A stretch of DNA of 64,000 nucleotides from Porites lobata (Eukaryota > Cnidaria > Anthozoa > Scleractinia > Poritidae), in the NCBI GenBank assembly GCA_942486035.1, contig CALNXK010000171.1, positions 237,001 to 301,000 on the forward strand. The letters are read 5' to 3'. How positions within the stretch are numbered: the first letter of the stretch is position 1; each line of letters starts with the position of its first letter. Under the pieces are notes generated by a model, which was given only the letters and a program-made list of their open reading frames with translations, searched no databases and was not told where the DNA came from. Made by a program: the position numbers and the translations under genes. Shown piece by piece: positions 37,301 to 46,942 of the stretch.

Positions 37301-39692
37301 GGGTTAAATGATCACATCCAAGCCTTTGTTTGTGTAATATTATTTTCAAACCGTTCAATGCATTTCTCTTCCCAGCTACTGTATGTCTGATTTCTTATGT
37401 TCGGTTTACGGAATACAACTAACACCAAATCACCTGCCAGAGAGACCAGAGGGAGACTTCTGTGCTGTGGTTAATGCACCGGAAAACAGCAGGTTGTCAC
37501 AACAGGATACCCGACCAAGAGGTGGGAGACGGCCAGTGGAAGATAATGGACCTTTTGCCTCAAGGGATTATCGCTATTCTAATGGAGGTGCCAGCAATCA
37601 AGGTACACAAGACTGATTACTATTATTATTCAGGATTTCTGAGCAACAAGAGTCAGTCCAGCATAGCACGTTTATAATATAGAAACTCTATTCTGTTAAT
37701 GGCAGAACTAATGTAACAGTGCCTTGCCTTGCATCTTACAGAAACAAGTCAAAAAGTTGGTTTTATTAACTCAGATGATCAAACCAACTTTTTTGTGTTG
37801 CTTCCCTTCCAAGACAGCAGCTTAGGTGTATACGCTAGATTATAAAATAACTAAGATGGTGCGTGCATTCTGACTGGTTAAAAACCGGTGGTTTATTGTG
37901 CCAGTAAACTCATAGAAAACTTAAAGTTATTTTATAAAAGCCATAGACCACACTTTCTATGGGTTTACCGGCGTGATAACCCTCTTGGGATGTTGGGAGA
38001 ACACTCGAAAAGCTTGTGCGATTGATTTACAAGCTTTTCGAGTGTTCTCCCAACATCCTGCGTGGGTATCAAGCCGGTAAACCCATAGAAAGTGTGGTCT
38101 ATTGCTTAATTACATTTTGAGCCTCATTTTTCTGGTGTTGTTTAAAAAAATGTGTAGGACAGAACCTGAACATTTGAAGGGGTTTCTGTATTCGTATAGA
38201 CTGCATGTTTGGATCAATTTGACAAAAGAAAATTATGTTACAACTAATAAATTTATACTATTTACCTTATTGTGAAAGGTTTGAACCCAGTAGTCATTTC
38301 ATGACAAAATGTCAGTCAACTATCAGTCACTGTCAACAATGGTCCAGTTGGGGACTAGATTCCCCCAGATGATCATGCTTAGCCTACTTATTTATCTTGT
38401 TATACGGTAAAATTCCAGAAATAAGCCCAGGGGCTTATATTTTTCAAAGGCCCTTTTTGACGGGCTTATTTTTGGAGGGGCGTATATAATATTTCGGAGG
38501 GGCTTATCTATGGAGGGAAATTTGCGTTTCAAAAACGATTGGGCTAGCCTTATAGTTGGAAGTAAATTTACCGTTTTCGCTTTGTTTTACTTTGTATTTG
38601 AGGGCAGTTTTCAAGTACAAGCCCCCTGGGGGGCTTATATTTGGAGGGGCGATTTAACGGAGGGTTTTTTGCATAACGAGTTTGGGGGGCTTATATTTGG
38701 AAAGGCTTATACATGAAGGGGCTTATTTTCGAAATTTTACAGTATTTTTCAATTTCCATGGAATGCTCAACAGGGACCTACACTCGTTCGGGACCCACAT
38801 ATGATGAACAGAGTCTCTATGATGATGACGATGATGATGATGATAACAGAAAATATGGTAGACATCCACCACCACAGGCAGCAGCTGCTGCTTGGAACTT
38901 CCAACCACAAGCTTCTCGGCCTCCACCACCATCATCAGGACTTAACATGGGTAGGGGACGTGGAAGAGGGCGGGGTCTTCAATCCAGTCAGCCTCTTCGG
39001 AGACCAAATCTTCCTGGCATGGCAAGAGGTACTGCTGCTGCTGCTGCTGCTGCCAGTCAAGGTGAGACAACAGCAGGCATGTTCGGTCACCATTGAAGTA
39101 GTTGAAGCTTCACCAGTGCCTGCTTAATAGAGCTTTCTGCTAAATATGGGTTTGTTCTACTTAAAACATGGTGAGAAATGTTTGAAACATACTGAGCTAT
39201 GAATATAGAGATGATGCAATAGTTTTGTTTATTGCGGTGGAACCTTGAGAACAAAACAGAGACTAATCCCCCCACCCAGTCACCAGTGTCTGCATTTCCT
39301 TACAGGAATGGCTGCTTAAAGAAATGTATAAATTAATTCAGAGTTGTTATTTCTTTAAGTAACGGTAGTAATGCTTGCTTTTTTACCTCAACTTCATTGC
39401 ATTTTTTTTATCCACAGATCCATCTTGGAGCAGCATCGCTGCCTCTGAAAATGCACCACCTTCCACAGACAGCATTCCAGCATGGGCAAGGGCAGGACAA
39501 CAGCCACTCCCTGGTGGACGAGGGGCATTAAGAGCCCCTGTCACCAAACCAAAAGTCTATGCTGGAGCGATGAATCCCCCCGCCCCAGGACACGCCCCTA
39601 TGCCCCCACCTGCTTGGCAGCAGCAGCTAGCCTGGCAGGGAGGAGGACGAGGCATAACATCCCGGATTAATTCTTTAAATATTAATGGCTAA
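29571..39692 (+). CDS. MAEL: MAEL, Maelstrom homologue (12 exons, 577 aa)
   Basis: Exons: 29571-29714, 30745-30861, 32499-32583, 33515-33661, 34234-34275, 35041-35171, 35721-35775, 36297-36456, 36904-36966, 37376-37602, 38774-39061 and 39418-39692. Maelstrom is a germline factor of the piRNA pathway (nuage and nucleus) that supports transposon silencing. Residues 1 to about 75 form an HMG box (NAFYFFMVSLKPQLERQG..AGPRWKELPEHEKEVYQEMARQ). The Maelstrom domain follows, with EKFYMVGFMSYYDIPNEGYLPCELGAVEYSL split over an exon and the conserved CDWHEKHEVKFCALGTVQRYCYC region, which supplies the His and Cys of the family's ECHC-type cluster. The C-terminal third, from about residue 390, is an extension not found in the human protein (434 aa): an Asp run, a poly-Ala run, an RGRGRGRG stretch and Pro/Trp-rich segments. 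In a transposon-rich genome this gene is a plausible silencing component. Confidence 0.94.
30308..30726. mobile_element. TTAA-flanked 419-bp inverted-repeat element (MAEL intron 1)
   Basis: Ends AGGGAACCTCCAC and GTGGAGGTTCCCT are perfect inverted repeats bounded by TTAA (30304-30307 and 30727-30730), as in piggyBac- or Kolobok-type insertions. Inner arms also pair (GCGGGCGCCGCCATCTTGA with TCAAGATGGCAACGCCCGC). Confidence 0.85.
30985..31328. repeat. Interspersed repeat with CCCGGG ends (MAEL intron 2)
   Basis: It starts CCCGGGGGAGGG and ends CCTCCTCCCGGG. Internal lines such as GGTACTTTAGGAATTTCTGG and CATACCTATATAGCC recur, diverged, at 33048-33476, so this is one copy of an interspersed family. 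The interior repeats short CCCTATCCTAGAGTA phrases. Confidence 0.65.
31446..31736 (+). repeat. Repeat of AAAGTCCTTGAATTTT phrases
   Basis: The phrase AAAGTCCTTGAATTTT occurs three times with small changes (near 31476, 31509 and 31696), separated by other sequence. It looks like an interspersed repeat in MAEL intron 2, with no coding signal. Confidence 0.5.
33048..33476. repeat. Second copy of the repeat at 30985-31328 (MAEL intron 3)
   Basis: It shares GGGGGTACTCCTAGGAATTC at the left and GCATACCTATATGGCTTATA at the right with the copy in intron 2. The interior consists of repeated phrases like CCATACCCATTTTCAGAC. Confidence 0.65.
37943..38102. mobile_element. 160-bp near-perfect hairpin (MAEL intron 10)
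   Basis: The left arm ATAGACCACACTTTCTATGG pairs with CCATAGAAAGTGTGGTCTAT at the right, and pairing continues through GGGAGAACACTCGAAAAGCTTG to a short central loop. No reliable target duplication was found. Confidence 0.75.
38405..38742. mobile_element. TA-flanked MITE with CGGTAAAATTC ends (MAEL intron 10)
   Basis: Ends CGGTAAAATTCCAGAAATAA(GCCC) and (GGGGC)TTATTTTCGAAATTTTACAG are inverted repeats bounded by TA at 38403-38404 and 38743-38744. GGGGCTTATATTTGGA-like phrases recur inside. It ends 31 bp upstream of MAEL exon 11. Confidence 0.8.
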
Positions 39693-39965
39693 CAGTGCAT
39701 TTCAGGACCTTTCTGTCATTTCATGAAGTCTTGATTTAATTTTTCATATTTATTAACTTTTTGGCCTCTAGACATATCTGTGAATACATGAAACTAGTTT
39801 GTTGTGACTATTCAAATAGAGGTTTCTTGAAGGGCTTTTACAAAATTACTGAAGCATATATTTAACGACTTGTGACATTCACAATCTGTAGAACGTTACT
39901 TTCTAATGGTAGTGTTTTTATTTTAGTATGAAGTTTTAAGTTTCCTTGACTTATGGTTTCATGAA

Positions 39966-39996
39966 GATGATGATGATCATAGTGGTAGTGTTGATG

Positions 39997-40028
<32 letters not shown>

Positions 40029-40129
40029 GATGATGATGATAGTGGTGGTAGTGGTGGTGGTGATGACGATGACGACGATGATGAAAGTGATGATGATGAT
40101 AGTGGTAGTGTTGATGATGATGACGATGT

Positions 40130-40160
<31 letters not shown>

Positions 40161-40664
40161 GATGATAGTGGTGGTAGTGGTGGTGGTGATGACGATGACG
40201 ATGAAAATGATGATGATGATGATGATGATAGTGGTGGTAGTGGTGGTGGTGATGACGATGAAGATGATGATGATGATGATGATGATAGTGGTGGTAGTGG
40301 TGGTGGTGATGACGATGATGATGAAAATGATGATGGTGATGATGATGATGATAGTGGTGGTGGTGGTGGCGATGACGATGATGATGAAAGTGATGATGAT
40401 GATGATGATAGTGGTGGTAGTGGTGGTGGTGATGACGATGATGATGAAATGATGGTGATGATGATGATGATGATGGTGGTGATGACGATGACGATGATGA
40501 TGAAAGTGATGATGATGATGATGATGATGATAGTGGTGGTAGTGGTGGTGGTGACGACGATGATGATGAAATGATGGTGATGATGATGATCATGATGACA
40601 GTGGTGGTGGTGATGACGATGATGATGTCGATGATGATGATGATGATGATGATGATCGTCATAA
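39966..40664 (+). repeat. About 700-bp GAT-based compound repeat
   Basis: A long array of GAT/GAC triplets is broken regularly by AGTGGTGGTAGTGGTGGTGGT blocks, giving higher-order units of roughly 70-80 bp. It lies just downstream of the MAEL stop. It is open in several frames by composition. One frame reads Asp runs with SGGSGGG and is preceded by a splice-acceptor-like TTTTATTTTAG (39916-39926) with no stop between. I treat it as non-coding or 3' UTR satellite DNA. Confidence 0.85.
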
Positions 40665-41112
40665 TGATAAGTACAAAAATATTTTATTACTTGACATAAT
40701 CAAGACTTGCTTTTCATTTATCTGACTGTTTTGTTTATAAAGAAGTAATCTAGAAACACGTTGTAAATAAGTGACAAGAGTGCTCATTATTAAGTCCTGA
40801 GAGATATCAAATAATGATTACAAATCCGCCACTAATTGTTCGTTACCTTCCGTTTCTCTAGAGAGTTTTTATTCCATTTTTTCATAGATAATATTATTCA
40901 AATTTATAATATTTATAAGACGAGAGTACACTAAATCTTTATATTGTTAACACCGTTTTTCACGGACTTTGGGAAACGAGTACCTCGATTAACGTTATGG
41001 TTCAAGTATTGACAAGCAATAAATGTTTTATAAGTTGAGGAAAGTCTGCTCATTTGTGGGTGTTTATGATGACTGACATAAACGGGTTTGACTTTTAATG
41101 TACTAGACTTAA

Positions 41113-41290
41113 AGCAGTCTCTCTTTTTCTTAGTTCGCCGAGTGAAACTCTCGAGACACGACCGCGCGCGAGCTGCACATTCCATCTGAAGGATGCTTGC
41201 CTTACTCGCCACCACGATTGCCCGCGACAAAGCACTTATTGCATCGCTTACCTTCCTGTGACTCGACCTTCCCACGGTCTAAGACTGGTG
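41113..41290. repeat. Interspersed repeat fragment, related to 59552-59640
   Basis: AGTCTCTCTTTTTCTTAGTTCGCCGAGTGAAAC matches the stretch at 59572 (AGTCTCTCCTTTTTTGTTAGTCCGTCAAGCGAAAC). A reading frame on the minus strand here has no recognisable protein. From 39693 to 41515 I see only this and the GAT array. Confidence 0.5.
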
Positions 41291-41515
41291 TCAGTCGCTT
41301 TTTATTTTTTTAAGTGAGAGAGGATTAGTGACGAAACCGACTAGAACAGGCTATGCATTCTAGAACAAATCCTTGTCCAGTCTGTTCTTATCCAAAAAAA
41401 AAAAACAGGAGTTAGGCCAGTTCATGTTACTGGGGTTGGGTTGTACGTCTTTTCAGTGAATCCAGTCATCGTTACGAAGTCACCTTTCTCTTAATACTTA
41501 ATCAACTCTTGAGTA

Positions 41516-41531
41516 TTTATTTCTGTTTATT
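41516..41531 (-). other. Poly(A) signals of the macin gene
   Basis: Two AATAAA hexamers on the minus strand (41521-41516 and 41531-41526), about 130-145 bases past the stop. Confidence 0.6.
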
Positions 41532-41659
41532 GGAACAATTCAACCTGATTTTCCTTACAGTTATCTGCGTCCTTAAGCTACTAAGTCGCTTATTTTAAGT
41601 TTTATCAAGCACCGATCGCCTGTTACACGCTAAAGCTTGGTTTGTCTTGGATGTAGGTA

Positions 41660-44003
41660 TTACAGCCCACACCACGATCCTTTAAGGTTGCCATAGGAAC
41701 CATAACAGCGACACTGCCATGCATAGCGGCTAAATGGGCATTGACTTCTCGTCTCGACACACTTCCCATAACCTCGACCCAGGCATTTGCACCTACGACA
41801 AATATTAAATGACTGAGTCAACTTCTCCTTGTAGTCAGCTCTCTAGTCTGCTACACAGCCGTTTTTAGTGTCATCACGCAACGCTCCTCCCCAGTGGGAA
41901 GGAGCCTTGCTTGACGCCACTAAAAAAGGCCGCTAATGCCTGGGTCCCCGATGGGGAGGAGCGTTGCGTGATGCCACTAAAAACGGCTGTGCAGCAGACT
42001 ATCAGCTCTCTGGCCTTTTTTCTTTTGGTCTCAAAGATGGCAGACTTCGCACAACCCTCAATGTGATTACATGTAACGATGGAAAAGAGACTTGATGGGC
42101 GTACATGATCACGTGAGGGAAATGAAGCACACGGAACGCACACTTGTATTCCCCAGTCCCCCAGTCCAGAAACTTACAGGGGAATGCTTCAGCACAACGA
42201 TTTCTGGGTTCGTTTGGGTGAACGACTGGTTAAAGGTTAAAGTTTGCCTTGAATACCATCCAAACGATCCCAGAGATCACTGCGCCCAAAGCTTGCAATC
42301 ATTTTCTAGCCTGCGAACAGCAGACGCATTTCCGGTCGTCGCCTCTCTCCCTGACGACCGGAAATACGTCTGCTGTTCGCAGGCTACTGAAGTGGGGAGT
42401 AGCTGCAGTTTCAAGTCTGCGAGTGTTGTCTTTCAATAGGAAATTTTTTGTTGAACATTATTAGCAACAAGTAGAGGCCTTGAATAAGGCTCCTGTTTTC
42501 TGTCTATTCCATTAGGATGCTGTTTAGGTTTTATTAGTGAATCAGTGAATAAAATAGCGAGACTAGCAAGAAGGTTTTAACACTCAGCAGTCAGCATTAC
42601 CAAAACTGGTCTATTTCAAAACTGATTTTTTTCGATGAGCAAGTGACTAGCAATCCTTTCGTTCTAACCATGTGTTTTACTCGCTCTTTTATTTTAACGA
42701 AATATTACAATTTCGGGTTATTCATGCTTATGTCTGGAGCAGGCGCCGGTGGCGAAGATGCAGCAAACCTGCGTATTTACCTTGTGTTGCACGACTGCCA
42801 CAGTGTTCCAGTTGCAAAGCTGCTCCATTGGGTGCAACGACTCCACGTTTTCCAACATTTACCTGTCAACCAAAATATAGCATTTATTTTACAATGAATC
42901 AAGTCCATCCATCAATCAAATCTTTGTTTTAAGACGGTAAAAATTCATGAGGCCGGTACAATATAAAATACAACTACATAATTATTTCTAATAACAATTT
43001 AGACGTATCTATGAAGTATCTTCAGTAGAAATACTAACAAAGCCCATGATTACTACACTAAACTAGACCTATTTTCCATGAATGTTTTTACTAAAATGTT
43101 TTAGGAACCCTTTAGCCTTTCTAAAGTGTTTATTTTTTTGGCGTTTTAAGGGCTCTACGAAAGCATCCAAGCTGCGCTATTTTTGCTTTGGTCATACGGG
43201 GCAATATTTGCCTTGTCGGTAACAGGGGAATAGGGGAAAAGGAGAACAGGGAACCAGGGGGAACAAGGGGAGTAAGGAGAACAAGGGAAACATGGGAACA
43301 GGCAAACAAGAGAACAGGAAACAGGGGAAAGGGGGTACAGGGGAATAAGGGATTAGGGGGAGCAAGGAAACAGGGGGAAAGGGGGAGCAAGGAAACAGGA
43401 GGAAAGGGGAACAAGAAAACAAACGAACAGGAGGAACAGAGCAACAGGGCAACAGAGGGAACAGGAGAAAAGGGGAACGGGGGAACAGAGGAAACAGAGG
43501 AAACAGGAGAAAAGGGGAACCAAAAACATGGGGACGGGGGAAACAGGGGGAAAGGGGAAAAGAGGAAAAAGGGGGGAACAGAGGAAACAGGGGAACAGAG
43601 GAAACAGGGGAACAGAAGAAACAGAAAAACAGGGAAGCGGGGGGTAAGGAGGAACAGGAAGACCTCGAAACAAGGGAACAAGGGGGACATGAGGAAAGGG
43701 GGAACAGGGGGAAAGGGGAACAAGGGGAACAGGGGAACAGGTGGAACAGGGGGAACAGGGGGGAGAGGGGAACAGGAAAACAGGGCAACAAGGAGGAAAG
43801 AGGGAACAGGGGTAACAAGAGGAAAAGGGAAACAGGGGAACGGGAGAACAGGAATAATTATAGTCGTTTGTCCAGCTATTAGTTAGCCGAAAATTGGTTT
43901 TGATTTAATCGACATAAATATTGTACTTACCAATAAACGTTTGAGCTTGTGTAAGGTCCAAAACGGCACAGGAAAAGAACAACAGGAGAACAACAATCTT
44001 CAT
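41660..44003 (-). CDS. Macin-family antimicrobial peptide precursor, hydramacin-like (3 exons, 95 aa)
   Basis: Exons on the minus strand: 44003-43931, 42862-42781 and 41792-41660; the coding total is 288 nt with stop at 41662-41660. Exon 1 is a classic signal peptide (MKIVVLLLFFSCAV...TQAQ). Exons 2 and 3 give the macin signature: CWKTWSRC, then WSS..TGTLWQSC, then NTRCKCLGRGYGKC, QC, WQCRC and a C-terminal SWC. Ten cysteines lie in the mature part (27, 34, 49, 53, 55, 63, 70, 79, 81 and 93), enough for five disulphides as in ten-cysteine macins such as theromacin; hydramacin has eight. Macins are secreted peptides of Hydra, leeches and molluscs that aggregate and kill bacteria. The leading residues TTTGCTAG just upstream of the ATG (about 44018) resemble a splice acceptor, so a non-coding 5' exon is likely. 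No single long reading frame reveals this gene. Confidence 0.9.
41844..42001. mobile_element. 158-bp hairpin MITE with 9-bp target duplication (macin intron 2)
   Basis: The arms pair almost fully: TAGTCTGCTACACAGCCGTT against AACGGCTGTGCAGCAGACTA, continuing through CACGCAACGCTCCTCCCC. TCAGCTCTC is exactly duplicated at 41835-41843 and 42002-42010. Ends differ slightly (TAGTCTG) from the TAGCCTG group. Confidence 0.9.
42307..42386. mobile_element. 80-bp near-perfect hairpin with TAGCCTG ends
   Basis: TAGCCTGCGAACAGCAGACG pairs with CGTCTGCTGTTCGCAGGCTA, and CATTTCCGGTCGTC pairs onward with GACGACCGGAAATA. The flanking 9-mers differ, so it may be a deleted or old copy of the 9-bp-duplication family. 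Confidence 0.65.
43206..43856 (+). repeat. Purine-only minisatellite, (GGGGAACA)n-like, in macin intron 1
   Basis: About 650 bp of almost pure A/G on the plus strand, built from GGGGAACA, GGAGAACA and GGGGGAAA variants. Several long reading frames cross it on both strands; all are compositional artefacts. It separates the signal-peptide exon from the mature-peptide exons. Confidence 0.9.
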
Positions 44004-45519
44004 TATACGACCAAAAGCCTAGCAAAAAGAAAATATTTCACTGCGAGAAAGGTTTTGCAGACTATTTTGCAAAGCCAATTTACCGTAAGTAAGATTAATC
44101 ACAAACGTAGCCTGAGAAAACAGCCCTCTCTCCTCCCCTCTCCTCACCCCTCATAGTCCCAATAGTGGCGAGGAGTGAGCCGGGCAAGAGAACATTTATG
44201 TGTTCTCTTGTCGCAGGATATTATAAGCATCCCTCTCAAATAATGTAACTTTGCTTGACAAGGAAGTTACCAACGTCTTAAACGAATTCAGCCATTAGGA
44301 AGACCAGGTTTTATCCAAGAACCGAGTTCTATGATCTTCTATTGACACTAATGTTCCTTGAAAACTTATCGGCTCATTTCACGAAACCAGTTTAAAACGA
44401 ATTTTCGTTTTTCCTCGCCACAATTATATCATGATCAATGTACTTCTTAGCCGGGAATAGTACTTTTACTGTACTTTTCAAAATGAACAGTATTGGTATG
44501 TCTTTGATTCAATCCACATGCGCGGCATTCGACACAGTGATGCGACATTGAAAATTAGAAAATCTCTGTTGCTGAAAGTGGAACAGGTTTAATTAACTGA
44601 AAAAGAACAAACTGTACTAAAGACCAGTGAAGAGAAATAAGACTAAAAATGCCACGCTATAAAAAACCATAGCTTTTTAAACGTACCATTGGTTTTTGCC
44701 GACAATGTGACTGCAGTTCTTTGGTGTGTTTTGTATATTTCGAACAATATCAAATACACACTGCTGCGGAAAGATAAGAAAGTAAATACAGGTTTATGTT
44801 TCGGCCCTTTAACGTGGAAAATGACAGGTTTCGATCTTTCTTTGGTAGTTTCTCGAACTTCCCCTTCGAAAGAAAAGACCGAAACCACAACATGAAAGTA
44901 TCAAAACCTTCAAATTCCCTTCTTGGTGTGTCTCAGGTCGAAAGGAGAAAATATTGAGATTAATAAAGTCGTCTTATTGCCATCCATTTTTCTATAAATA
45001 CAATACGTTTTTATTTTTGGTTTCTGCTGCAGGGGTATTGCTCAGATGAACGATAAAAAGGCAAACCTTCTGATCGTCATGGCAAGGATTTATCTTTCAT
45101 AAGAGTTGTTATTGTAGTGATCAAGTTCTAAAACTAGGCAGTTGATAGGGACTCTAAGGCAGACATTGAAGGGGACATGCCATTGTGTTTGTGTCTCTAA
45201 TAAACGTGTTACTTTTCAGAGAAAATCATATGAGATTTTTCAGTGGCGGGACAAACGAAACTGTCCATTACATACTGCGGGTTTCCGTATTAAATGAGTG
45301 TCCGTAGAGCGGGGTTCCACTGTACTAAAGTTTCCTATTTTTGTTTCTCAAAAACGTATTTTCTTACGAAAGAAAATTATAATTTTAAGAAAATATTGAA
45401 ACTCAGGTATTGCACGCGATCAGGAACCTCACTGGCTCACATTTATGTCATATATCTACATCTACATCCACATTTAGCAGTCAGCAGAAACTATATACAG
45501 TTATCACACTAACTTTAAA
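44004..45519. other. Spacer upstream of the macin gene
   Basis: This should contain the macin promoter on the minus strand. A TAGCCTGAGAAAACAG start near 44109 resembles a MITE end without a partner. CGGGGTTCCACTGTA near 45311 resembles the terminus of the element at 53023. No gene was seen. Confidence 0.4.
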
Positions 45520-46555
45520 TTAAGAAAAAAAAGATATAAAATTTAGCAAAAAATAAGAAATATAATAAAATATGAATATAAATATAAATATAAATAAATA
45601 CTGGAGGAGGGTCACCTCATAGTAATCTCCTCGTAAGTAATAGCTTAACATACTCTTAAAAATATCTAAAGATTTGGCAGATACAATATCAGAAGGAAGG
45701 CTATTCCATCCCCTTACTGTTCTAGGAAAATAGAAGTATTTAAATACATCGGTACTTGTATGTTCAACAAAATATTTAAAACCATGAGATCCACGAGTCT
45801 GAGTTTTTGTTGCTGGAGTCAAGTACTTAGACTCATTTACATAAATGATGTCATTTGAAATTTTGTACATTGTGCATGCATAATCATGAGGCTTGTTTTC
45901 ATGCGGCGAGAGGCCAGGGGTTTCCATTCCAGATCTTTTATCATAGAAGTTACACTTGAAGAATATTTATAATCCCCTTTACATAAACGAGTAGCTGCAT
46001 GCCCTATGAATATTTTCCGGTTTATTTACATCACATCATAGTGCAGGTCCCATTGATGCACACTCCAATTTGGGTCGAACAAGAGTCTTATACAGGAGAC
46101 ATTTGGTATCCTCATCGCAAAACCAGAAGTTTCTTTTGATCAGAATTAAGGTCTTGGTAGCTTTAGAGGATAAATCATGAAGATGGTGATTCCATCTCAG
46201 ATTTACATCTTGGGTGACTCCCAAACAGGGGTGCTTTTCAACATACTGTAAGGTAGTGTTACTGAAAGCATTTTCTCGTAAAGGTGGATTTCTCTCCTTG
46301 GAAGGAAACATTTCTCAGGGTTGAATTCCATCTGCCAGGTGTTCTGCCATAGTTTTAGTTTCTTTAGGTCAGATTGGAGTTTGTCCATATCTGCAGTAGA
46401 TCTGACCTTTCTTTTCCGCGCCTTTCCTTAGTGGTAATGAATTTATAAATAAGGCAGTCATCAGCAAATAATCTGGTTTGGATTCAAGCCCAAACGGTAA
46501 ATCATTAACATAAGGTAAAAACAAAAGGGGTCCAAAGACCGTTACTAGCACCTTT
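45520..46555 (-). pseudogene. Decayed, 5'-truncated non-LTR retrotransposon (reverse transcriptase C-terminal half)
   Basis: Translating the minus strand in shifting frames gives reverse transcriptase landmarks in order: FGPLLFLPYVNDLP (about 46535), KLWQNTWQMEFNPEKC (about 46345), LGVTQDVNLRWNHHL (about 46200), KTLVRPKLECAS (about 46080) and the late RTVRGWNSLPSDIV..FK (about 45720). Frameshifts and the loss of a clean FADD motif show that it is dead. An A/T-rich TATAAA-type tail (about 45565-45600) lies at its 3' end. Motifs resemble Jockey/CR1-type LINEs. Confidence 0.8.
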
Positions 46556-46923
46556 CCTTGATTCGTCTTGTACGGAGAAATAAAGAAAAAAAATTGTACA
46601 TTCTAAAATTCAGAGTTACCGTATTCTCGGTAAAGTGCAAGAACAGAGGAAAAGCATGTAGACTTCCGGTAGTAAAAAAATTGACTTCCGGTTTTCTCGC
46701 CATCGAAAATTACCATTATTCCGGAGCAAAGCGAATTTATTTACACGGTTCAGTAACAACACTGCAAATATTAGAGTAGTAAAAATGTGAAAGCTAGCAA
46801 AAACATATGTATGACTTATCCAACCACGAAAAAAAGTTGCATCAGTCGCGTAAATGTGGACCCGCAATTTTCAGCCACGTGGACTTCCGTGGAAGTACGC
46901 ATGTTCTTCGCCGGTTCTCTCAG

Positions 46924-46942
46924 CCAATCAGCGCTGGCCGCG
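46924..46942 (+). promoter_or_regulatory. ER stress response element-like site upstream of HYOU1
   Basis: CCAAT, nine bases, then CCGCG. The ERSE consensus is CCAAT-N9-CCACG, so the spacing is exact with one mismatch. It lies in the presumed HYOU1 promoter. A CCACGTGG palindrome (about 46875-46882) is nearby. Vertebrate HYOU1 is induced through such sites by ATF6/XBP1; the role here is inferred. Confidence 0.45.

Noticed and set aside
39862..40662. A 266-residue His/Ser-rich protein on the minus strand, and Met/Val-rich frames on the plus strand
   Set aside because: These frames are open only because the GAT array lacks stops in them; the composition is a pure triplet repeat.
40931..41275. 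A 114-residue basic protein on the minus strand
   Set aside because: It overlaps an interspersed repeat fragment (shared with 59552), has no recognisable domain and no splice or signal-peptide context.
41661..41792. A reading frame VGANAWVEVMG... in macin exon 3
   Set aside because: It is open but wrong; shifting one base, as the splice phase from exon 2 requires, yields the cysteine pattern of a macin.
43130..43886. Long Pro/Phe/Ser-rich and Gly/Asn/Glu-rich reading frames on both strands
   Set aside because: All are translations of the purine minisatellite inside the macin intron; several overlapping frames are open at once.
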